Positions 1 to 9,550 of a DNA stretch of 64,000 bases are shown here, one piece after another; position 1 is the first letter of the stretch; the number at the start of each line of letters is the position of its first letter. Where the stretch lies: assembly GCF_004634385.1 (NCBI RefSeq), contig NZ_CP037895.1, positions 2,703,245 to 2,767,244 of the forward strand, read 5' to 3'. The DNA comes from Thermaerobacter sp. FW80 (GTDB lineage: Bacteria > Bacillota > Sulfobacillia > Thermaerobacterales > Thermaerobacteraceae). The notes under the pieces are model-generated. The model did no database searches. It saw nothing but the letters and a program-made list of their open reading frames with translations, and was not told where the DNA came from. The translations under genes were made by a program, and so were the position numbers.

Positions 1-855
1 AATGGGATTGGCCACCACCACGGCACCCGGGAGCCCAAGAGCCCGCCGGGCCCGTAGCACCGCCGCCGCATCGTCCGGGGAGTCGATGCGGGCGTCCACG
101 GGCAACCCCGTCGAGCGCAGGTAGAAGCCCGGAAACTCGCTGGTCCCGTAGCCCAGCACCGTGACGCCGTGGGTTTCCAGGTACTCCAGGGTCGCCGCCA
201 CGTCCAGCACCGTCTTGGCCCCCGCCGACACCACCACCAGGGACAGCCGGGCCAGGGCCGGCAGGTCGGCCGAGATGTCCAGGGTCTGTCCCCAGCCGCG
301 GTGGACCCCGCCCAGGCCGCCCGTAACGAACACGTCGATGCCCGCCCAGGCCGCCACCTGGGCCGTCGACGCGACGGTGGTGGCGGCGCTGCGCCCAAGG
401 GCGCACAGCACCGGCAAGTCCCGGATGGACGCCTTGGGCAGGTCGGGGCTCCGGGCCACCCGCTCCAGTTCCGCTCGGTTCAACCCCACCCGCAGGCAGC
501 CGTCGAGGATCGCCACCGTGGCCGGGACGGCACCGGCCCGCCGGACCTCCTCTTCCACCGCCAGGGCCATCTCCAGGTTGTCAGGATAGGGAAAACCGTG
601 GGCGATGATGGTCGACTCCAGGGCCACCACCGGCCGGCCCCGGCTGAGCGCCTCCCGCACCTCGTCCCCCAGGTGGAACCGGGGCGGTGGGGAACCCGGG
701 GGGAACCCGCCCTGGAGCCCGGTGCGAGTCCCGCTCCGGAAAGGGGCGGGTGGCGCCGCCGGTCCGGCCGGGGCCACCGGGCCGCCGGGACCCTCCTCTC
801 GTGCCGGGGACGCCCCGGCCTGGGACGGGGGCTGGGACCGGGTCTGGGACGTCAT
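1..855 (-). CDS. psuG: Pseudouridine-5'-phosphate glycosidase, 3' end outside window
   Basis: PsuG reversibly splits pseudouridine 5'-phosphate into uracil and ribose 5-phosphate in the cytosol. Translating the minus strand gives family signatures in order: ALESTIIAHGFPYPDNLEMA near residue 75, FVTGGLGGVHRG and DISADLPALARL in the middle, and GAVVVANPI at the window edge, which is the usual C-terminal region. About 285 codons are visible and the last few tens are missing. The ATG at 855-853 overlaps the stop of the xdhC-like gene (ATGA), so the two are probably translationally coupled. The first 65 or so residues are Pro/Gly/Ala-rich and absent from typical family members, so the true start could be further in. 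No psuK kinase gene is seen next to it. Confidence 0.9.
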   Translation of the reverse strand, partial: MTSQTRSQPPSQAGASPAREEGPGGPVAPAGPAAPPAPFRSGTRTGLQGGFPPGSPPPRFHLGDEVREALSRGRPVVALESTIIAHGFPYPDNLEMALAVEEEVRRAGAVPATVAILDGCLRVGLNRAELERVARSPDLPKASIRDLPVLCALGRSAATTVASTAQVAAWAGIDVFVTGGLGGVHRGWGQTLDISADLPALARLSLVVVSAGAKTVLDVAATLEYLETHGVTVLGYGTSEFPGFYLRSTGLPVDARIDSPDDAAAVLRARRALGLPGAVVVANPI

Positions 856-2207
856 CCTCGTGCTCGCTCCTCCTCGGCCCGAGGGTGAATGGGGCCCGGC
901 CGGTCGCGGAGGAACCCGCCCTTCCGGCCGTACCGCACCGCCTGCACCTCCGCCAGCAGGCTGCAGGCGATCTCCTCGGGCGTCTCGCCCCCGGTGTCAA
1001 GCCCCACCGGGGCATGGATCCGGGCCAGTTGTTCTTCCGCCGGCTCGATCCCGCGCCGGCGAAGTTCGTCAAAAAGCCGCTCCGCCCGGTGGCGGGGGCC
1101 CAGAAGGCCAATATACCGCACCGGGCTGTCCAGGACGGCCTCGAGAAAGCCCACGTCCTGCAAGAAGTTGTGGGTCATGATCACCACGAAGGTGCGGTCG
1201 TCCAGGGCGATGTGGCGCCGCAAGTCCTCGGGGTGGGTGTGCACCACCCGCCGTGCGCGGGGGAACCGGTCGTGCCGGGCAAAGGCCGGCCGGCTGTCCG
1301 CCACCACCACGTCGTACCCCAGGGGCGCCGCCGCCTCCACCACGGGCACCGCGTCGTGCCCGGCCCCGCAGACCAGGAGGACCGGTGGCGGCAGCAGGAC
1401 CTCGATGAAGAACTCACCCTCCCCGGGCACGGCCAGGGTGCCCGTGCGGCCGGCGGAAAGCCACTCGCGCGCCGCGGCGGCGCAGTGGGCGTCCCGTTCT
1501 GGCGAGCCCAAAGAGCCCTCGCTGCCGCCGCCCGCCCACACCACCAGCTGCCGGCGGGGGACGAACCGGCCGGCAGCGGCCCCAACCGCGTGCCCGGTTG
1601 CGCGAGCCCCCGTCACCCCATCGTCCGGCCTGCCTTCCATCCTGCCATCCGCCGTCCCGGGCAGCAGAGCTCCCGGGGCAGCGCCGGCACTGGCCCCGGG
1701 AGAGACGCCGTCGTCCTCGTCCGGCCACGCCGTCGCGCAGCCGGCCACCGCCCCGCTCGCGTCCGAACGGCCCGGGGTGCCCGCTGCCGGCTCGGCCCCC
1801 GCCGGGTTCCGGGACTCCAGGGGCGGCAGGGGCACCACCACGGCCAGGCGATGCCCCTGCTCCCGCCAGCGGAGCACCTGCCCGTGCGCGGGCTGGAGCG
1901 GCTCGACCAGCACGTCGACCGCCCCGTTGCAGCCCAGACCCAGGCCCCAGACGGCATCGTCGTCGGCCGTCATATCGTACCCGACCCGCCGGGGTCGCCC
2001 GGTCGCGATGACCTCCGCCGCCACGGCCAAGACGTCGCCCTCGAGGCAGCCGCCGCTCAGGCTGCCCACCGGCTCGCCCGCAGCGGGGATCCACATCCGG
2101 GCCCCTTCCCGCCGGTAGGTGGACCCCCGCGCCCGGGTGATGGTCGCCACCGCACCCGTCCGGCCCTCCTCCAGGGCCGCCAGGATGGCTGCCGTCACCG
2201 CCTCCAT
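852..2207 (-). CDS. XdhC/CoxF-family molybdenum-cofactor maturation protein
   Basis: Members of this family bind and sulfurate molybdenum cofactor and hand it to xanthine dehydrogenase or CO dehydrogenase type enzymes. The N-terminal XdhC domain shows GSTYRREGARMWI and GSLSGGCLEGDVL; the C-terminal Rossmann domain shows LLVCGAGHDAVPVV, VVIMTHNFLQD and YIGLLGPRHRAERL. ATG at 2207 follows a GGGTGG-type ribosome site; an in-frame extension upstream is repetitive and unlike protein. The two domains are separated by about 110 residues of Ala/Gly/Pro-rich low-complexity sequence, making it longer (451 aa) than usual. No hydroxylase subunit genes are in the window. The MoxR-type ATPase next door supports a Cox-type maturation role. 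Confidence 0.85.
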   Translation of the reverse strand: MEAVTAAILAALEEGRTGAVATITRARGSTYRREGARMWIPAAGEPVGSLSGGCLEGDVLAVAAEVIATGRPRRVGYDMTADDDAVWGLGLGCNGAVDVLVEPLQPAHGQVLRWREQGHRLAVVVPLPPLESRNPAGAEPAAGTPGRSDASGAVAGCATAWPDEDDGVSPGASAGAAPGALLPGTADGRMEGRPDDGVTGARATGHAVGAAAGRFVPRRQLVVWAGGGSEGSLGSPERDAHCAAAAREWLSAGRTGTLAVPGEGEFFIEVLLPPPVLLVCGAGHDAVPVVEAAAPLGYDVVVADSRPAFARHDRFPRARRVVHTHPEDLRRHIALDDRTFVVIMTHNFLQDVGFLEAVLDSPVRYIGLLGPRHRAERLFDELRRRGIEPAEEQLARIHAPVGLDTGGETPEEIACSLLAEVQAVRYGRKGGFLRDRPGPIHPRAEEERARG

Positions 2208-2215
2208 GGTTCCAC

Positions 2216-2340
2216 CCCTCTCCCGGACTCTCCCGATCGCCCTCCCGTACTCTCCCGAACTCTCCCGAAATCGCCCGGCCACTCCCGGGCGCTTCCAAAC
2301 TCTCCGAGACTCTACCCGACCATCCCCGGGGCTCTCCCCC
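2216..2340. repeat. Degenerate short repeats in the xdhC-moxR gap
   Basis: The 310-bp gap between the two maturation genes holds many imperfect copies of CTCTCCCGA about 10-11 bases apart (at least six are clear between 2219 and 2275, weaker to 2335). No coding signature is visible. It could be a slipped-strand repeat or a leader of the xdhC transcript; nothing in the sequence decides which. Confidence 0.5.
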
Positions 2341-2517
2341 GGTTGCCCGCCGGCGGGCCGGCGGCAGCCAGCCACCCCACGCCGTCCCCGGCGCACCCTC
2401 TCCGGCCCGCCCGAACCCGCCCCGGGACGGGCCGCCCAGCGCCGGGCCCCACGCCTCCCCCAACAATACCGCCCAACGCCACCCCCACGCCGGCCCCCAC
2501 GCCGCCATCAAGGCCGC

Positions 2518-3405
2518 CTACGGCTCACCCCGCACCGAGGCCAGGATCTTCTGCAGCTCCCCCCGGCCCAGCCGCTCCACGTCTTCCACGTGTTTGAGGA
2601 CGCAGCCCAGGGTCGCCTCCACCGTCTCCTCGTCCAGCTCGTCCCGGTGCAGGGCCACCAGCGCCCGGGCCCAGTCCAGGGTCTCGGCCACCCCCGGCGG
2701 CTTGTTCAACCCGAGGGTGCGGAGCCGCTGGATGAACCGCACGATCTGCTCGGCCAGCCGCCGGTTGATGCCGGGCAGGCGGGCCTCCACGATCCGCGTC
2801 TCCTTGGCGAAGTCGGGATAGCCGATCCACAGGTACAGGCAGCGTCGCCGCAAGGCCTCCGACAGCTCCCGCACCCGGTTGGAGGTGAGGACGACAAAGG
2901 GCCGGTGCTGCGCCCGGATCGTGCCCAGCTCGGGAATGGTGACCTGGAAGTCGGCCAGCACCTCCAGCAGGAAGGCTTCGAACTCCTCGTCGGCCCGGTC
3001 GACCTCGTCGATGAGGAGCACCGGCGCCCGGTCTTCCCGGGTGATGGCGTCGAGCAGCGGCCGCTTGAGCAGAAACTCCGGGGAGAAGATCTCGGCCTCC
3101 CGCTCCGCCGCATCCCGCCGGTCCCCCTCCTGCATCCGGATCCGCAACAGCTGGCGGGGGTAGTTCCACTCGTACAGGGCGGAGGCAGCATCGAGCCCTT
3201 CATAGCACTGCAGGCGAATCAGATCGGTCTCCAGGACATCGGCCATCACCCGGGCGATCTCCGTCTTGCCCACGCCGGCATGCCCCTCGATGAGGAGGGG
3301 CTTCTCCAGCCGGATCGCCAGGTGGATCGCCGTGGCGATGGACCGGTCGCCGATGTAGCCCCGTTCCGCCAGCCGGGTCAGGATGTCCTGAACGGCCTCA
3401 TGCAC
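2518..3405 (-). CDS. MoxR/CoxD-family AAA+ ATPase
   Basis: A MoxR-type chaperone ATPase. The Walker A motif GHAGVGKTE lies near residues 41-49, Walker B is LLIDEVDRADEE, and sensor 1 lies in VVLTSNRVRELS. In the CO dehydrogenase system CoxD works with a VWA protein (CoxE) to assemble the active site of a molybdenum hydroxylase; a matching CoxE-type gene lies about 9 kb away at 12338-13891. I chose GTG at 3405 because GGGAGGG lies about 9 bases upstream; the open frame continues further up but is Pro/Arg-rich and unlike the family. The 295-aa product has the usual length. It could equally serve a different VWA partner. Confidence 0.85.
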   Translation of the reverse strand: MHEAVQDILTRLAERGYIGDRSIATAIHLAIRLEKPLLIEGHAGVGKTEIARVMADVLETDLIRLQCYEGLDAASALYEWNYPRQLLRIRMQEGDRRDAAEREAEIFSPEFLLKRPLLDAITREDRAPVLLIDEVDRADEEFEAFLLEVLADFQVTIPELGTIRAQHRPFVVLTSNRVRELSEALRRRCLYLWIGYPDFAKETRIVEARLPGINRRLAEQIVRFIQRLRTLGLNKPPGVAETLDWARALVALHRDELDEETVEATLGCVLKHVEDVERLGRGELQKILASVRGEP

Positions 3406-3569
3406 CCCCGTGTCCCTCCCGCAGGTCGGGGTTCCGCACCCCGTGCTCCGTTGCGTTGCGTCAGGAAAGGCCATTCGCCGCCGGCCAGCCGATTCCCCCC
3501 AGCCCGGCGGCTTCCACGGCCCTCCGCGGGCCGGCTGGGGTCTTTGGGAGCCGGGGCCGGCAGGAAACG

Positions 3570-3612
3570 GGGCCGGTTCCAACTAAGTTATTTACCGTTA
3601 GCAATTATCTTG
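3570..3612 (+). promoter_or_regulatory. AT-rich promoter/operator patch before the ROK gene
   Basis: An unusually AT-rich stretch in a 70% GC background (AACTAAGTTATTTACCGTTA followed by GCAATTATCTT) sits 20-60 bases before the ROK repressor ATG, in the 226-bp space between divergent genes. ROK repressors of the XylR/NagC type commonly bind AT-rich sites at their own promoters. Autoregulation here is an inference; no clear dyad can be drawn. Confidence 0.4.
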
Positions 3613-3631
3613 GGAGGTCCGCCACCGCACC

Positions 3632-4885
3632 ATGAAGCGCCGGCCCCCACAGCAGGGCAAGGGCAAGGGCTTGGCCGCACCTTCCGGCCGGCCCCAGCTG
3701 CTGCGGCTCCACAACCGCACCCTGATCCTTTCCCTGCTCCGCCAGCAGCCGCTGTCCCGGGCCGAACTGTCCCGCCGGGCCGGACTGGCCTTGCCCACCG
3801 TATCCCGGCTGGTCGACCAGTTGATCCGCGACGGGCTGGTGGAGGAAGGCCAGAAGCAGGCCACGGGTGGGCGCCACGCCACCCGGCTGCACCTGCGGGC
3901 GGAGGCCGGGTTCGTCCTGGGTGCCGAGCTGGGCCGGGACCAGATCTCCGTGGTGCTCAGCGACCTGCAGGGCGGCGTCCGTGCCCAGGCCGGCCAGCCG
4001 CGGGGCGAGACGGCCGAGCACGACGTGGCCCGGCTGGCCACCATGGCCGGCGGCCTGTTGAAGGAGGCCGGGGTGGATCCCCGGCGCCTGGTGGGCATCG
4101 GGGTGGGTGTGCCCGGCCCGCTGGACGCCAGTGCCGGCACGGTGATCCAGCCGCCCAACTTCCGCGGCTGGTCCTACGTGCCCTTGCGGGACCTGCTCCG
4201 GGAGCGGTTCCGGGTGCCGGTCTGGATCGAAAACGACGCCAATGCCGGGGCCCTGGCCGAACACGTCCTCGGCTATCCCCAGAGCCGCAACCTGGCCTTC
4301 GTCCTGGCCGACGCGGGCGTCGGCGCGGGCCTGGTGCTGGAGGGCCAGCTGTACCGCGGGGCCGGCGGCGCCGGCGAGCTGGGCCACTGCCCGGTGCAGC
4401 TGGGCGGCCCGCCCTGTCCCTGCGGCCGGCGGGGCTGTGTGGAGGCCATCGCCTCCACCGATGCCATGCTGGAACGCTTCGCCGCCCTCCGGCACCAGCC
4501 TGCCGGCCCGGCGCCCGCCGGTTTCGACGACCTCCTGGCGGCCGAGGCGGCGGGAGACCCCCTGGCTCGCCAAGTGCTGGCCCGGGGCGGGCGGGCCCTG
4601 GGCGCCGGTCTGGCCATCCTGGCGAACCTGGTGAGCCCCGAAGTGGTGGTCCTGGGGGGCCGGTCCATCCGCAGCCCGTCCTTCCTCCAGGCGGCCCGCC
4701 GGGAGCTGGGGCGCCGCCGGTTCGGCACGGGGGAGGTGAAGCTGGCCACCACCCAGCTGGGTCGAACCAGCGTGGCCCGCGGGGCCGCGCTGCTGGCGCT
4801 GCAGGGTCTCTTCCAGTCGCCCTTCACCATGGGTGCTGAGGCGCTGCCCCCCTCGGGGCCGGTGCCCCAGGGGGCCGGGGGCTAA
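3632..4885 (+). CDS. ROK-family transcriptional repressor (XylR/NagC type)
   Basis: An N-terminal winged helix-turn-helix (about residues 25-75, including LSRAELSRRAGLALPTVSRL) is fused to a ROK sugar-kinase-like domain. The ROK part has GIGVGVPGPLD, the IENDANAGALAE segment and the zinc-site motif CPCGRRGCVE near residues 258-268. Such proteins repress sugar genes and release DNA on binding a sugar or its derivative. It starts just before an ABC sugar importer and two glycoside-active enzymes on the same strand, so it most likely controls that cluster. The 417-aa length is typical. The ATG follows CTTGGGAGGTCC. Confidence 0.9.
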   Translation: MKRRPPQQGKGKGLAAPSGRPQLLRLHNRTLILSLLRQQPLSRAELSRRAGLALPTVSRLVDQLIRDGLVEEGQKQATGGRHATRLHLRAEAGFVLGAELGRDQISVVLSDLQGGVRAQAGQPRGETAEHDVARLATMAGGLLKEAGVDPRRLVGIGVGVPGPLDASAGTVIQPPNFRGWSYVPLRDLLRERFRVPVWIENDANAGALAEHVLGYPQSRNLAFVLADAGVGAGLVLEGQLYRGAGGAGELGHCPVQLGGPPCPCGRRGCVEAIASTDAMLERFAALRHQPAGPAPAGFDDLLAAEAAGDPLARQVLARGGRALGAGLAILANLVSPEVVVLGGRSIRSPSFLQAARRELGRRRFGTGEVKLATTQLGRTSVARGAALLALQGLFQSPFTMGAEALPPSGPVPQGAGG

Positions 4886-5014
4886 GCGAAGAGGCGACCC
4901 GCCCTTTCGGGATGGGCTGCTGCGACGATGCGGCAGGCAATCCCCCGGAGGGGGGTCCCGTCCAGACGAACTCCGCCCGGAGCCGGAACCGGGCGGGAAA
5001 AAGGGGGAGCTACG

Positions 5015-6367
5015 GTGAACCTCGTCACCTGGTTCAAGCAGCGGACACTGGGCCGCTGGGCCCGAACCCTGACCGTGCTGCTCGCCACGGCCGTGCTGGC
5101 CACCGGCTGCTCGCTCCCGTCCGCCGGTGGCAGCCAGCCCTCCGGTTCGACCGGCGGCAGCGAGCCGACCGCCGGCGGGCCCGGAGGCGAGAAGGTGACC
5201 ATCCGCCTGGCCACCTGGGCCCATGCCGAGGAAGCCAAGGAGCTGCAGGCCATCCTGGACCGGATCAACGCCGAGAGCGACCGCTGGCAGATCGTCCACG
5301 AGCCCATTCCCAGCGACTACGCCACCAAGATCCAGACCATGCTGGCGGGCAACACCGCCCCCGATCTCTTCTGGCTGGCCCAGGAAGACGTGATCCCCTT
5401 TGCCGCCACCGGCGTCCTGCTCAAGCTGGATGAGCACCTCCAGGGCGATTCCCGGCCGGCGGCCAACCTGAGCGACTACTTCGAGCCCATCCTGGGCGCC
5501 TTCACCCATGAGGGCGGGGTCTACGGCCTGCCCTGGATCGCCCAGCCCGTGGTCCTGTACTACAACAAGGCGCTCTTTGACGAGGCCGGCGTGCCGTATC
5601 CGGACGAGACCTGGACGTGGGACACCTTCAAGGAGGCCGCGGCCAAGCTGACCCGCGACACCAACGGGGACGGCAAGCCCGACGTCTACGGGTTCACGAT
5701 GAACGGCTGGCCGCCCTTCGCCATGTTCGTCTGGCAGGCCGGCGGCGACACCGTCGGCGAGGACGGCCGCACTGCCCCCATCGACTCGCCGGAGGCCCTG
5801 GAGGCGGCCCGGTTCTACCAGGAACTGATCTACAACCCCAAGTACGCGGTGCCCGAGGACGTCATCGCGGAGCAGGGCTTCGCCGACATGTTCAAGGCCG
5901 GCAAGGTGGCCATGTTCATGGGCGGCGCCTCCGACGACCTGGACCGCGTGCCCAACCTGGACGTGGGCGTGGCGCCGGTGCCCAGCGGCCCCAAGGGCCG
6001 GGTGACCTTCGCCTGGACGGCGGCCACGGTGGTCAACGCCCGCTCGCCCCACGTAGAGGAGGCGGTCGACGCGCTGGTCGAGCTGACCGAGGGCATCCAC
6101 CACTGGAAGATCGTGGCCCCGCGGAAGTCCCTGGCCACCCGGGAGCACCTGCTGGCGTCGGAGCCGCGCAAGGAGAAGGCCGCCGACGTGATCCTCCAGT
6201 CCCTGGAGTTCATGCGGCCGCTGCGCATCGTGCCGCAGTACAAGGCCTTCGACCAGGCCCTCTGGGAACAGTACCTGGATCCTTTGTTCCACAAGCAGGG
6301 GAAGCCGGAGGAACTGGCCCCCAAGGTGCGGCCCGAGCTGGAGAAGATCCTGCAGCAGTCGTCGTGA
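5015..6367 (+). CDS. Sugar ABC transporter substrate-binding lipoprotein
   Basis: An extracytoplasmic sugar-binding protein of the family-1 (MalE/UgpB-like) type. A signal peptide ends in a lipobox LATGC with Cys32 as the lipid anchor, followed by a Gly/Ser/Pro linker. The mature part shows [38 protein letters not shown] and a typical C-terminal [23 protein letters not shown] at 5015 is chosen because AAAAGGGGGAG lies five bases upstream and the signal peptide begins there; the longer open frame adds a non-signal Arg/Pro tail. Two permease genes follow. No ATPase gene is present, so the importer probably uses a shared MsmX-like ATPase encoded elsewhere, as is common in Firmicutes. Neighbouring enzymes suggest beta-manno-oligosaccharides. 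Confidence 0.9.
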   Translation: MNLVTWFKQRTLGRWARTLTVLLATAVLATGCSLPSAGGSQPSGSTGGSEPTAGGPGGEKVTIRLATWAHAEEAKELQAILDRINAESDRWQIVHEPIPSDYATKIQTMLAGNTAPDLFWLAQEDVIPFAATGVLLKLDEHLQGDSRPAANLSDYFEPILGAFTHEGGVYGLPWIAQPVVLYYNKALFDEAGVPYPDETWTWDTFKEAAAKLTRDTNGDGKPDVYGFTMNGWPPFAMFVWQAGGDTVGEDGRTAPIDSPEALEAARFYQELIYNPKYAVPEDVIAEQGFADMFKAGKVAMFMGGASDDLDRVPNLDVGVAPVPSGPKGRVTFAWTAATVVNARSPHVEEAVDALVELTEGIHHWKIVAPRKSLATREHLLASEPRKEKAADVILQSLEFMRPLRIVPQYKAFDQALWEQYLDPLFHKQGKPEELAPKVRPELEKILQQSS

Positions 6368-6385
6368 GCGCCTAGCCCGGCGGGG

Positions 6386-6418
6386 GGGCGGGGGCTCGGG
6401 GGATACCGGCCCCCGCCC
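6386..6418 (+). terminator. Hairpin between binding-protein and permease genes
   Basis: A perfect 10-bp GC stem (GGGCGGGGGC at 6386-6395 pairs with 6409-6418) with a 13-base loop and no T run. It lies 18 bases after the binding-protein stop and 20 bases before the permease start. Such structures typically stabilise the upstream mRNA or reduce readthrough, giving excess binding protein over membrane subunits. Confidence 0.6.
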
Positions 6419-6438
6419 GCCCTGCCGGAAAGGAGGGG

Positions 6439-7548
6439 GTGGCGGTGTGGTCCTGGTACGCGGACGCCCTGCGGGACTACGTGGCCACGGTGGTCCTGCT
6501 GGGCGCGCTCATGCTCCTGGTGTACGCGGGCTTGCGGGCCCTGGGGCGTAGCCATGACACGGCCCTGGGCTGGACCTTCGTCCTGCCCTGGCTGGCCGGT
6601 TTCCTGGCCTTCCAGCTCTTTCCCTTCGTCGCCTCGCTCTACCTGGCCTTCACCGACTACGACGTGCTCACGCCGCCCCGCTGGGTCGGCCTGGCCAACT
6701 TCGCCCGCCTGCTGGACGATCCCAAATTCGCGGCGTCCCTGAAGTTCACGGCCCTCTATGCGCTCTTCAGCGTGCCCCTGGGCATCGCGGGGTCGCTGGC
6801 CTGTGCCCTGCTGCTCAACCGCAACATCAAGGGCGTGGGGTTCTGGCGCACGCTGTATTACGTGCCCGCCGTGATTCCCGCCGTCGCCACCGCGGTGCTC
6901 TGGCGCTGGCTGCTGTCTACCGATGGGCTGGTCAACGCGGTGCTGGGGCCCGTCTACGCACTGCTCGGCATGGAGAAGCCCCGCTGGTTCCTCGATCCGG
7001 AGACCATCCTGCCGGGGTTCGTGCTGATGAGCCTGTGGGGCGTGTTCGGCGCCAACACGGTGATCCTGCTGGCGGGCTTGAAGAACATCCCGCGGGAGCT
7101 CTACGATGCCGCGGCGGTGGACGGCGCCACGGGCTGGGGCCGCTTCCGCCACGTCACCCTGCCCATGCTCAGCCCGACCCTTTTCTACGTGCTGGTCACC
7201 GGGCTGATCGGCGCCCTGCAGATGTTCACCCAGGCGTTCTTCATCGAAACGCCGCGCTCCACCGTCACCTTCCTGCAGGTCTACATCTACCAGGAGGCCT
7301 TCGGGCTCCGGCACATGGGCTACGCCTCGGCCATGGCCTGGGTCTTCCTGCTGGTGATCCTGGGGTTGACGCTGCTGGTGTTCCGCTCGTCACCCCTCTG
7401 GGTGTATTACGAGAGCGAGGTGCGAGGTGAGGACCGTGCCGCGCGAGGTGCAAAGGCGCCTGGCCGACGCCTTTACGTATTTCGCGCTGGCCTTCGGCGG
7501 CGCCTTCGTGCTGGTGCCCCTGCTGTGGATGATCAGCACGTCGCTTAA
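6439..7548 (+). CDS. Sugar ABC transporter permease, first subunit
   Basis: A UgpA/MalF-type inner-membrane subunit. Hydrophobic segments include [29 protein letters not shown] and a C-terminal [15 protein letters not shown]; the EAA loop that contacts the ATPase is [20 protein letters not shown] followed by TLP. The GTG at 6439 follows GGAAAGGAGGGGG. The frame runs 122 bases into the next permease gene, adding a basic tail of about 40 residues after the normal family end at [11 protein letters not shown]. This is either a real long overlap or a small sequence error near the end. Confidence 0.88.
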   Translation: MAVWSWYADALRDYVATVVLLGALMLLVYAGLRALGRSHDTALGWTFVLPWLAGFLAFQLFPFVASLYLAFTDYDVLTPPRWVGLANFARLLDDPKFAASLKFTALYALFSVPLGIAGSLACALLLNRNIKGVGFWRTLYYVPAVIPAVATAVLWRWLLSTDGLVNAVLGPVYALLGMEKPRWFLDPETILPGFVLMSLWGVFGANTVILLAGLKNIPRELYDAAAVDGATGWGRFRHVTLPMLSPTLFYVLVTGLIGALQMFTQAFFIETPRSTVTFLQVYIYQEAFGLRHMGYASAMAWVFLLVILGLTLLVFRSSPLWVYYESEVRGEDRAARGAKAPGRRLYVFRAGLRRRLRAGAPAVDDQHVA

Positions 7549-8290
7549 GGGGCGGGACCAGCTCTACGTGTACCCGCCGCAGTGGATCCCCTCGCCGGTG
7601 CGGTGGGAGAACTACGTGGAGGTCTGGACCACCCTGCCCTTCGCCCGGTTCTTCCTGAACAGCCTGTTCATCACCATCCTGGCCACGGTGGCCGAGGTGG
7701 CCAGCGTGGCCGTGGTCGCCTACGGCTTTGCGCGTTTCAACTTCCGCGGGCGGCACTTCCTCTTCATGCTGATGCTCAGTACCATGATGCTGCCCAGCGT
7801 GATCGGGATGATCCCCACCTTCCTCATCTGGCGGGAACTGGGGCGGCTGGACACCTTCACCCCGCTGACGGCGCCCGCCTGGTTCGCGTGGGGACCGGCC
7901 AGCGTCTTCATGCTGCGCCAGTTCCTCCTGAGCCTACCCCGGGATTTCGAAGACGCGGCGGTGCTGGACGGAGCCGGGCCCCTGCAGGTGCTGCGGCACG
8001 TGGTGCTGCCCATGGTGCGACCGGCCTTGCTGGTCATCGCCCTGCTGGCCTTCCAGGGCAACTGGACCAACTTCATGGCGCCGCTGCTGTACCTGAACAC
8101 GCCGGACAAGTTCCCGGTCACCCTGGGCCTCAAGTTCCTGGAGACGTCGCTGGGGCCGGGCAGCGAGGCGCCCATGTGGAACCTGATGATGGTCGTCTCG
8201 CTGCTGGTGGCGCTGCCGATCCTGGTGCTGTACGCCCTGGCCCAGCGGGCCTTCATCGAGGGAATCCGGCTGGGCGGGACCAAGGGCTGA
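7427..8290 (+). CDS. Sugar ABC transporter permease, second subunit
   Basis: A UgpE/MalG-type permease. Membrane segments include [19 protein letters not shown] near the N-terminus and [19 protein letters not shown] at the end. The EAA loop reads [20 protein letters not shown] then VLP. It pairs with the upstream permease to form the channel of the importer. The GTG at 7427 follows GAGCGAGGTGCGA inside the coding region of the first permease; GTG at 7436 is an alternative. At 287 aa it has family length and ends at the typical [14 protein letters not shown]. Confidence 0.9.
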   Translation: MRTVPREVQRRLADAFTYFALAFGGAFVLVPLLWMISTSLKGRDQLYVYPPQWIPSPVRWENYVEVWTTLPFARFFLNSLFITILATVAEVASVAVVAYGFARFNFRGRHFLFMLMLSTMMLPSVIGMIPTFLIWRELGRLDTFTPLTAPAWFAWGPASVFMLRQFLLSLPRDFEDAAVLDGAGPLQVLRHVVLPMVRPALLVIALLAFQGNWTNFMAPLLYLNTPDKFPVTLGLKFLETSLGPGSEAPMWNLMMVVSLLVALPILVLYALAQRAFIEGIRLGGTKG

Positions 8291-8312
8291 TTCCGGAAAG
8301 GAGTTGTACCGG

Positions 8313-9398
8313 GTGCTGCGCGTTCTCGATCCACAGCACGCCAGGGCCTATCTTCTGGGGCCCTTTGCGAAACACCCCGGGAACCCCATCCTGGGTCCCC
8401 AGGGCTCCACGTGGGAGGCCAAGGACGTCTTCAACCCGGCCGCGGTGGTGAAGGACGGGCGGGTCTATCTGCTCTACCGGGCCGAAGACCACACGGGCCC
8501 CGGGCAGTGGAACGGGACGTCCCGCATCGGCCTGGCCGTCAGCGACGACGGCATCCACTTCGAGCGCTACCCCGATCCGGTGCTGGAGCCGACGGAGCCC
8601 TACGAGCTCCCCGGTGGCTGCGAGGACCCCAGGCTGACCTGCATCGAGGGGCGGTATTTCCTGACCTACACCGCCTTCGACGGCGTCACCGCGCGCCTGT
8701 GCCTGGCCACCTCCACCGACCTGATCCACTGGGAGAAACACGGCGTTTTGTTCCCCGATTGGCAGGGCGACACCGGCCGGGTGTGGTCCAAGTCCGGTGC
8801 CATCTGCCCGGAGAAGATCGGCGACCGCTACGTCATGTACTTCGGCGACACCTCCATCTGGATCGCCACCTCCCGGGACGGCTTCCACTGGGAGCCGGAA
8901 CCGGAGCCCGTCCTCCGGGTCCGGCCTGAGGCGGGGAACTTCGACACCCTGCTGGTCGAACCCGGCCCGGCGCCGCTGGTCACGGACCGGGGCATCCTAT
9001 TGATCTACAACGCCGCCCACCGCCTGGCCGAGGCCCACCTGGTCCGCCGGGACGGTGGCGCCGGAGGGCTCCAGGCTTCCACCGCCGCCGGTGGCGGCGC
9101 CGGTGCCGCCCGAGACCGGGACCCGGCCGCCGAACCCCCGGCGTACGGCGGTCCCGCCGGGTCGGGCTACGTGCGCTACGCCGCGGGCCAGGCCCTGTTC
9201 GACCTGCGGGACCCGCGCAAGCTGCTGTGGCGCTCGGAGCGGCCGTTCCTGGAACCCGAGACGGAAGCCGAGATCCGCGGCCAGGTGGACCACGTGGTGT
9301 TCGTGGAGGGCCTCGTCCATCACCGGGGCACCTGGTTCATGTACTACGGCATGGCCGACTCCCGCATCGGCGTGGCCACCTACACCCCCGCCACCTAG
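8313..9398 (+). CDS. GH130 beta-mannoside phosphorylase-like protein
   Basis: GH130 enzymes phosphorolyse beta-mannosidic bonds, releasing mannose 1-phosphate, or hydrolyse them. Visible family signatures are FAKHPGNPIL, KDVFNPAAVVKDGRVYLLYR, the GGCEDPRLTCIEGRYFLTYT block with the conserved Glu-Asp-x-Arg, and MYYGMADSRIGVATY at the end. The GTG at 8313 is preferred over TTG 8304 because GGAAAGGAG ends nine bases before it. About 35 residues of Gly/Ala/Pro low-complexity sequence (around residues 248-285) interrupt the propeller. It follows the transport genes by about 20 bases and so probably acts on imported oligosaccharides in the cytosol. Exact substrate cannot be read from sequence. Confidence 0.85.
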   Translation: MLRVLDPQHARAYLLGPFAKHPGNPILGPQGSTWEAKDVFNPAAVVKDGRVYLLYRAEDHTGPGQWNGTSRIGLAVSDDGIHFERYPDPVLEPTEPYELPGGCEDPRLTCIEGRYFLTYTAFDGVTARLCLATSTDLIHWEKHGVLFPDWQGDTGRVWSKSGAICPEKIGDRYVMYFGDTSIWIATSRDGFHWEPEPEPVLRVRPEAGNFDTLLVEPGPAPLVTDRGILLIYNAAHRLAEAHLVRRDGGAGGLQASTAAGGGAGAARDRDPAAEPPAYGGPAGSGYVRYAAGQALFDLRDPRKLLWRSERPFLEPETEAEIRGQVDHVVFVEGLVHHRGTWFMYYGMADSRIGVATYTPAT

Positions 9399-9550
9399 GG
9401 TCGGGGTCGTCCCGCGACCCAGCCGTCCGTCGATCGAAGAAGGCCAGGCCCCGGGCTTCGGGGGTGGCCGCGGACGGGGGATGGCCCCGCACCCGTGGGA
9501 TCCCCCCGAGGCCCGAGGCCGAGGAGCCGTGGGCCGTCGAGGTGAACGCC

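Noticed and set aside
687-4839. Very long plus-strand open frames across the psuG-xdhC-moxR region
   Set aside because: Compositionally Pro/Arg/Gly-rich without motifs; the minus strand holds recognisable enzymes in the same place.
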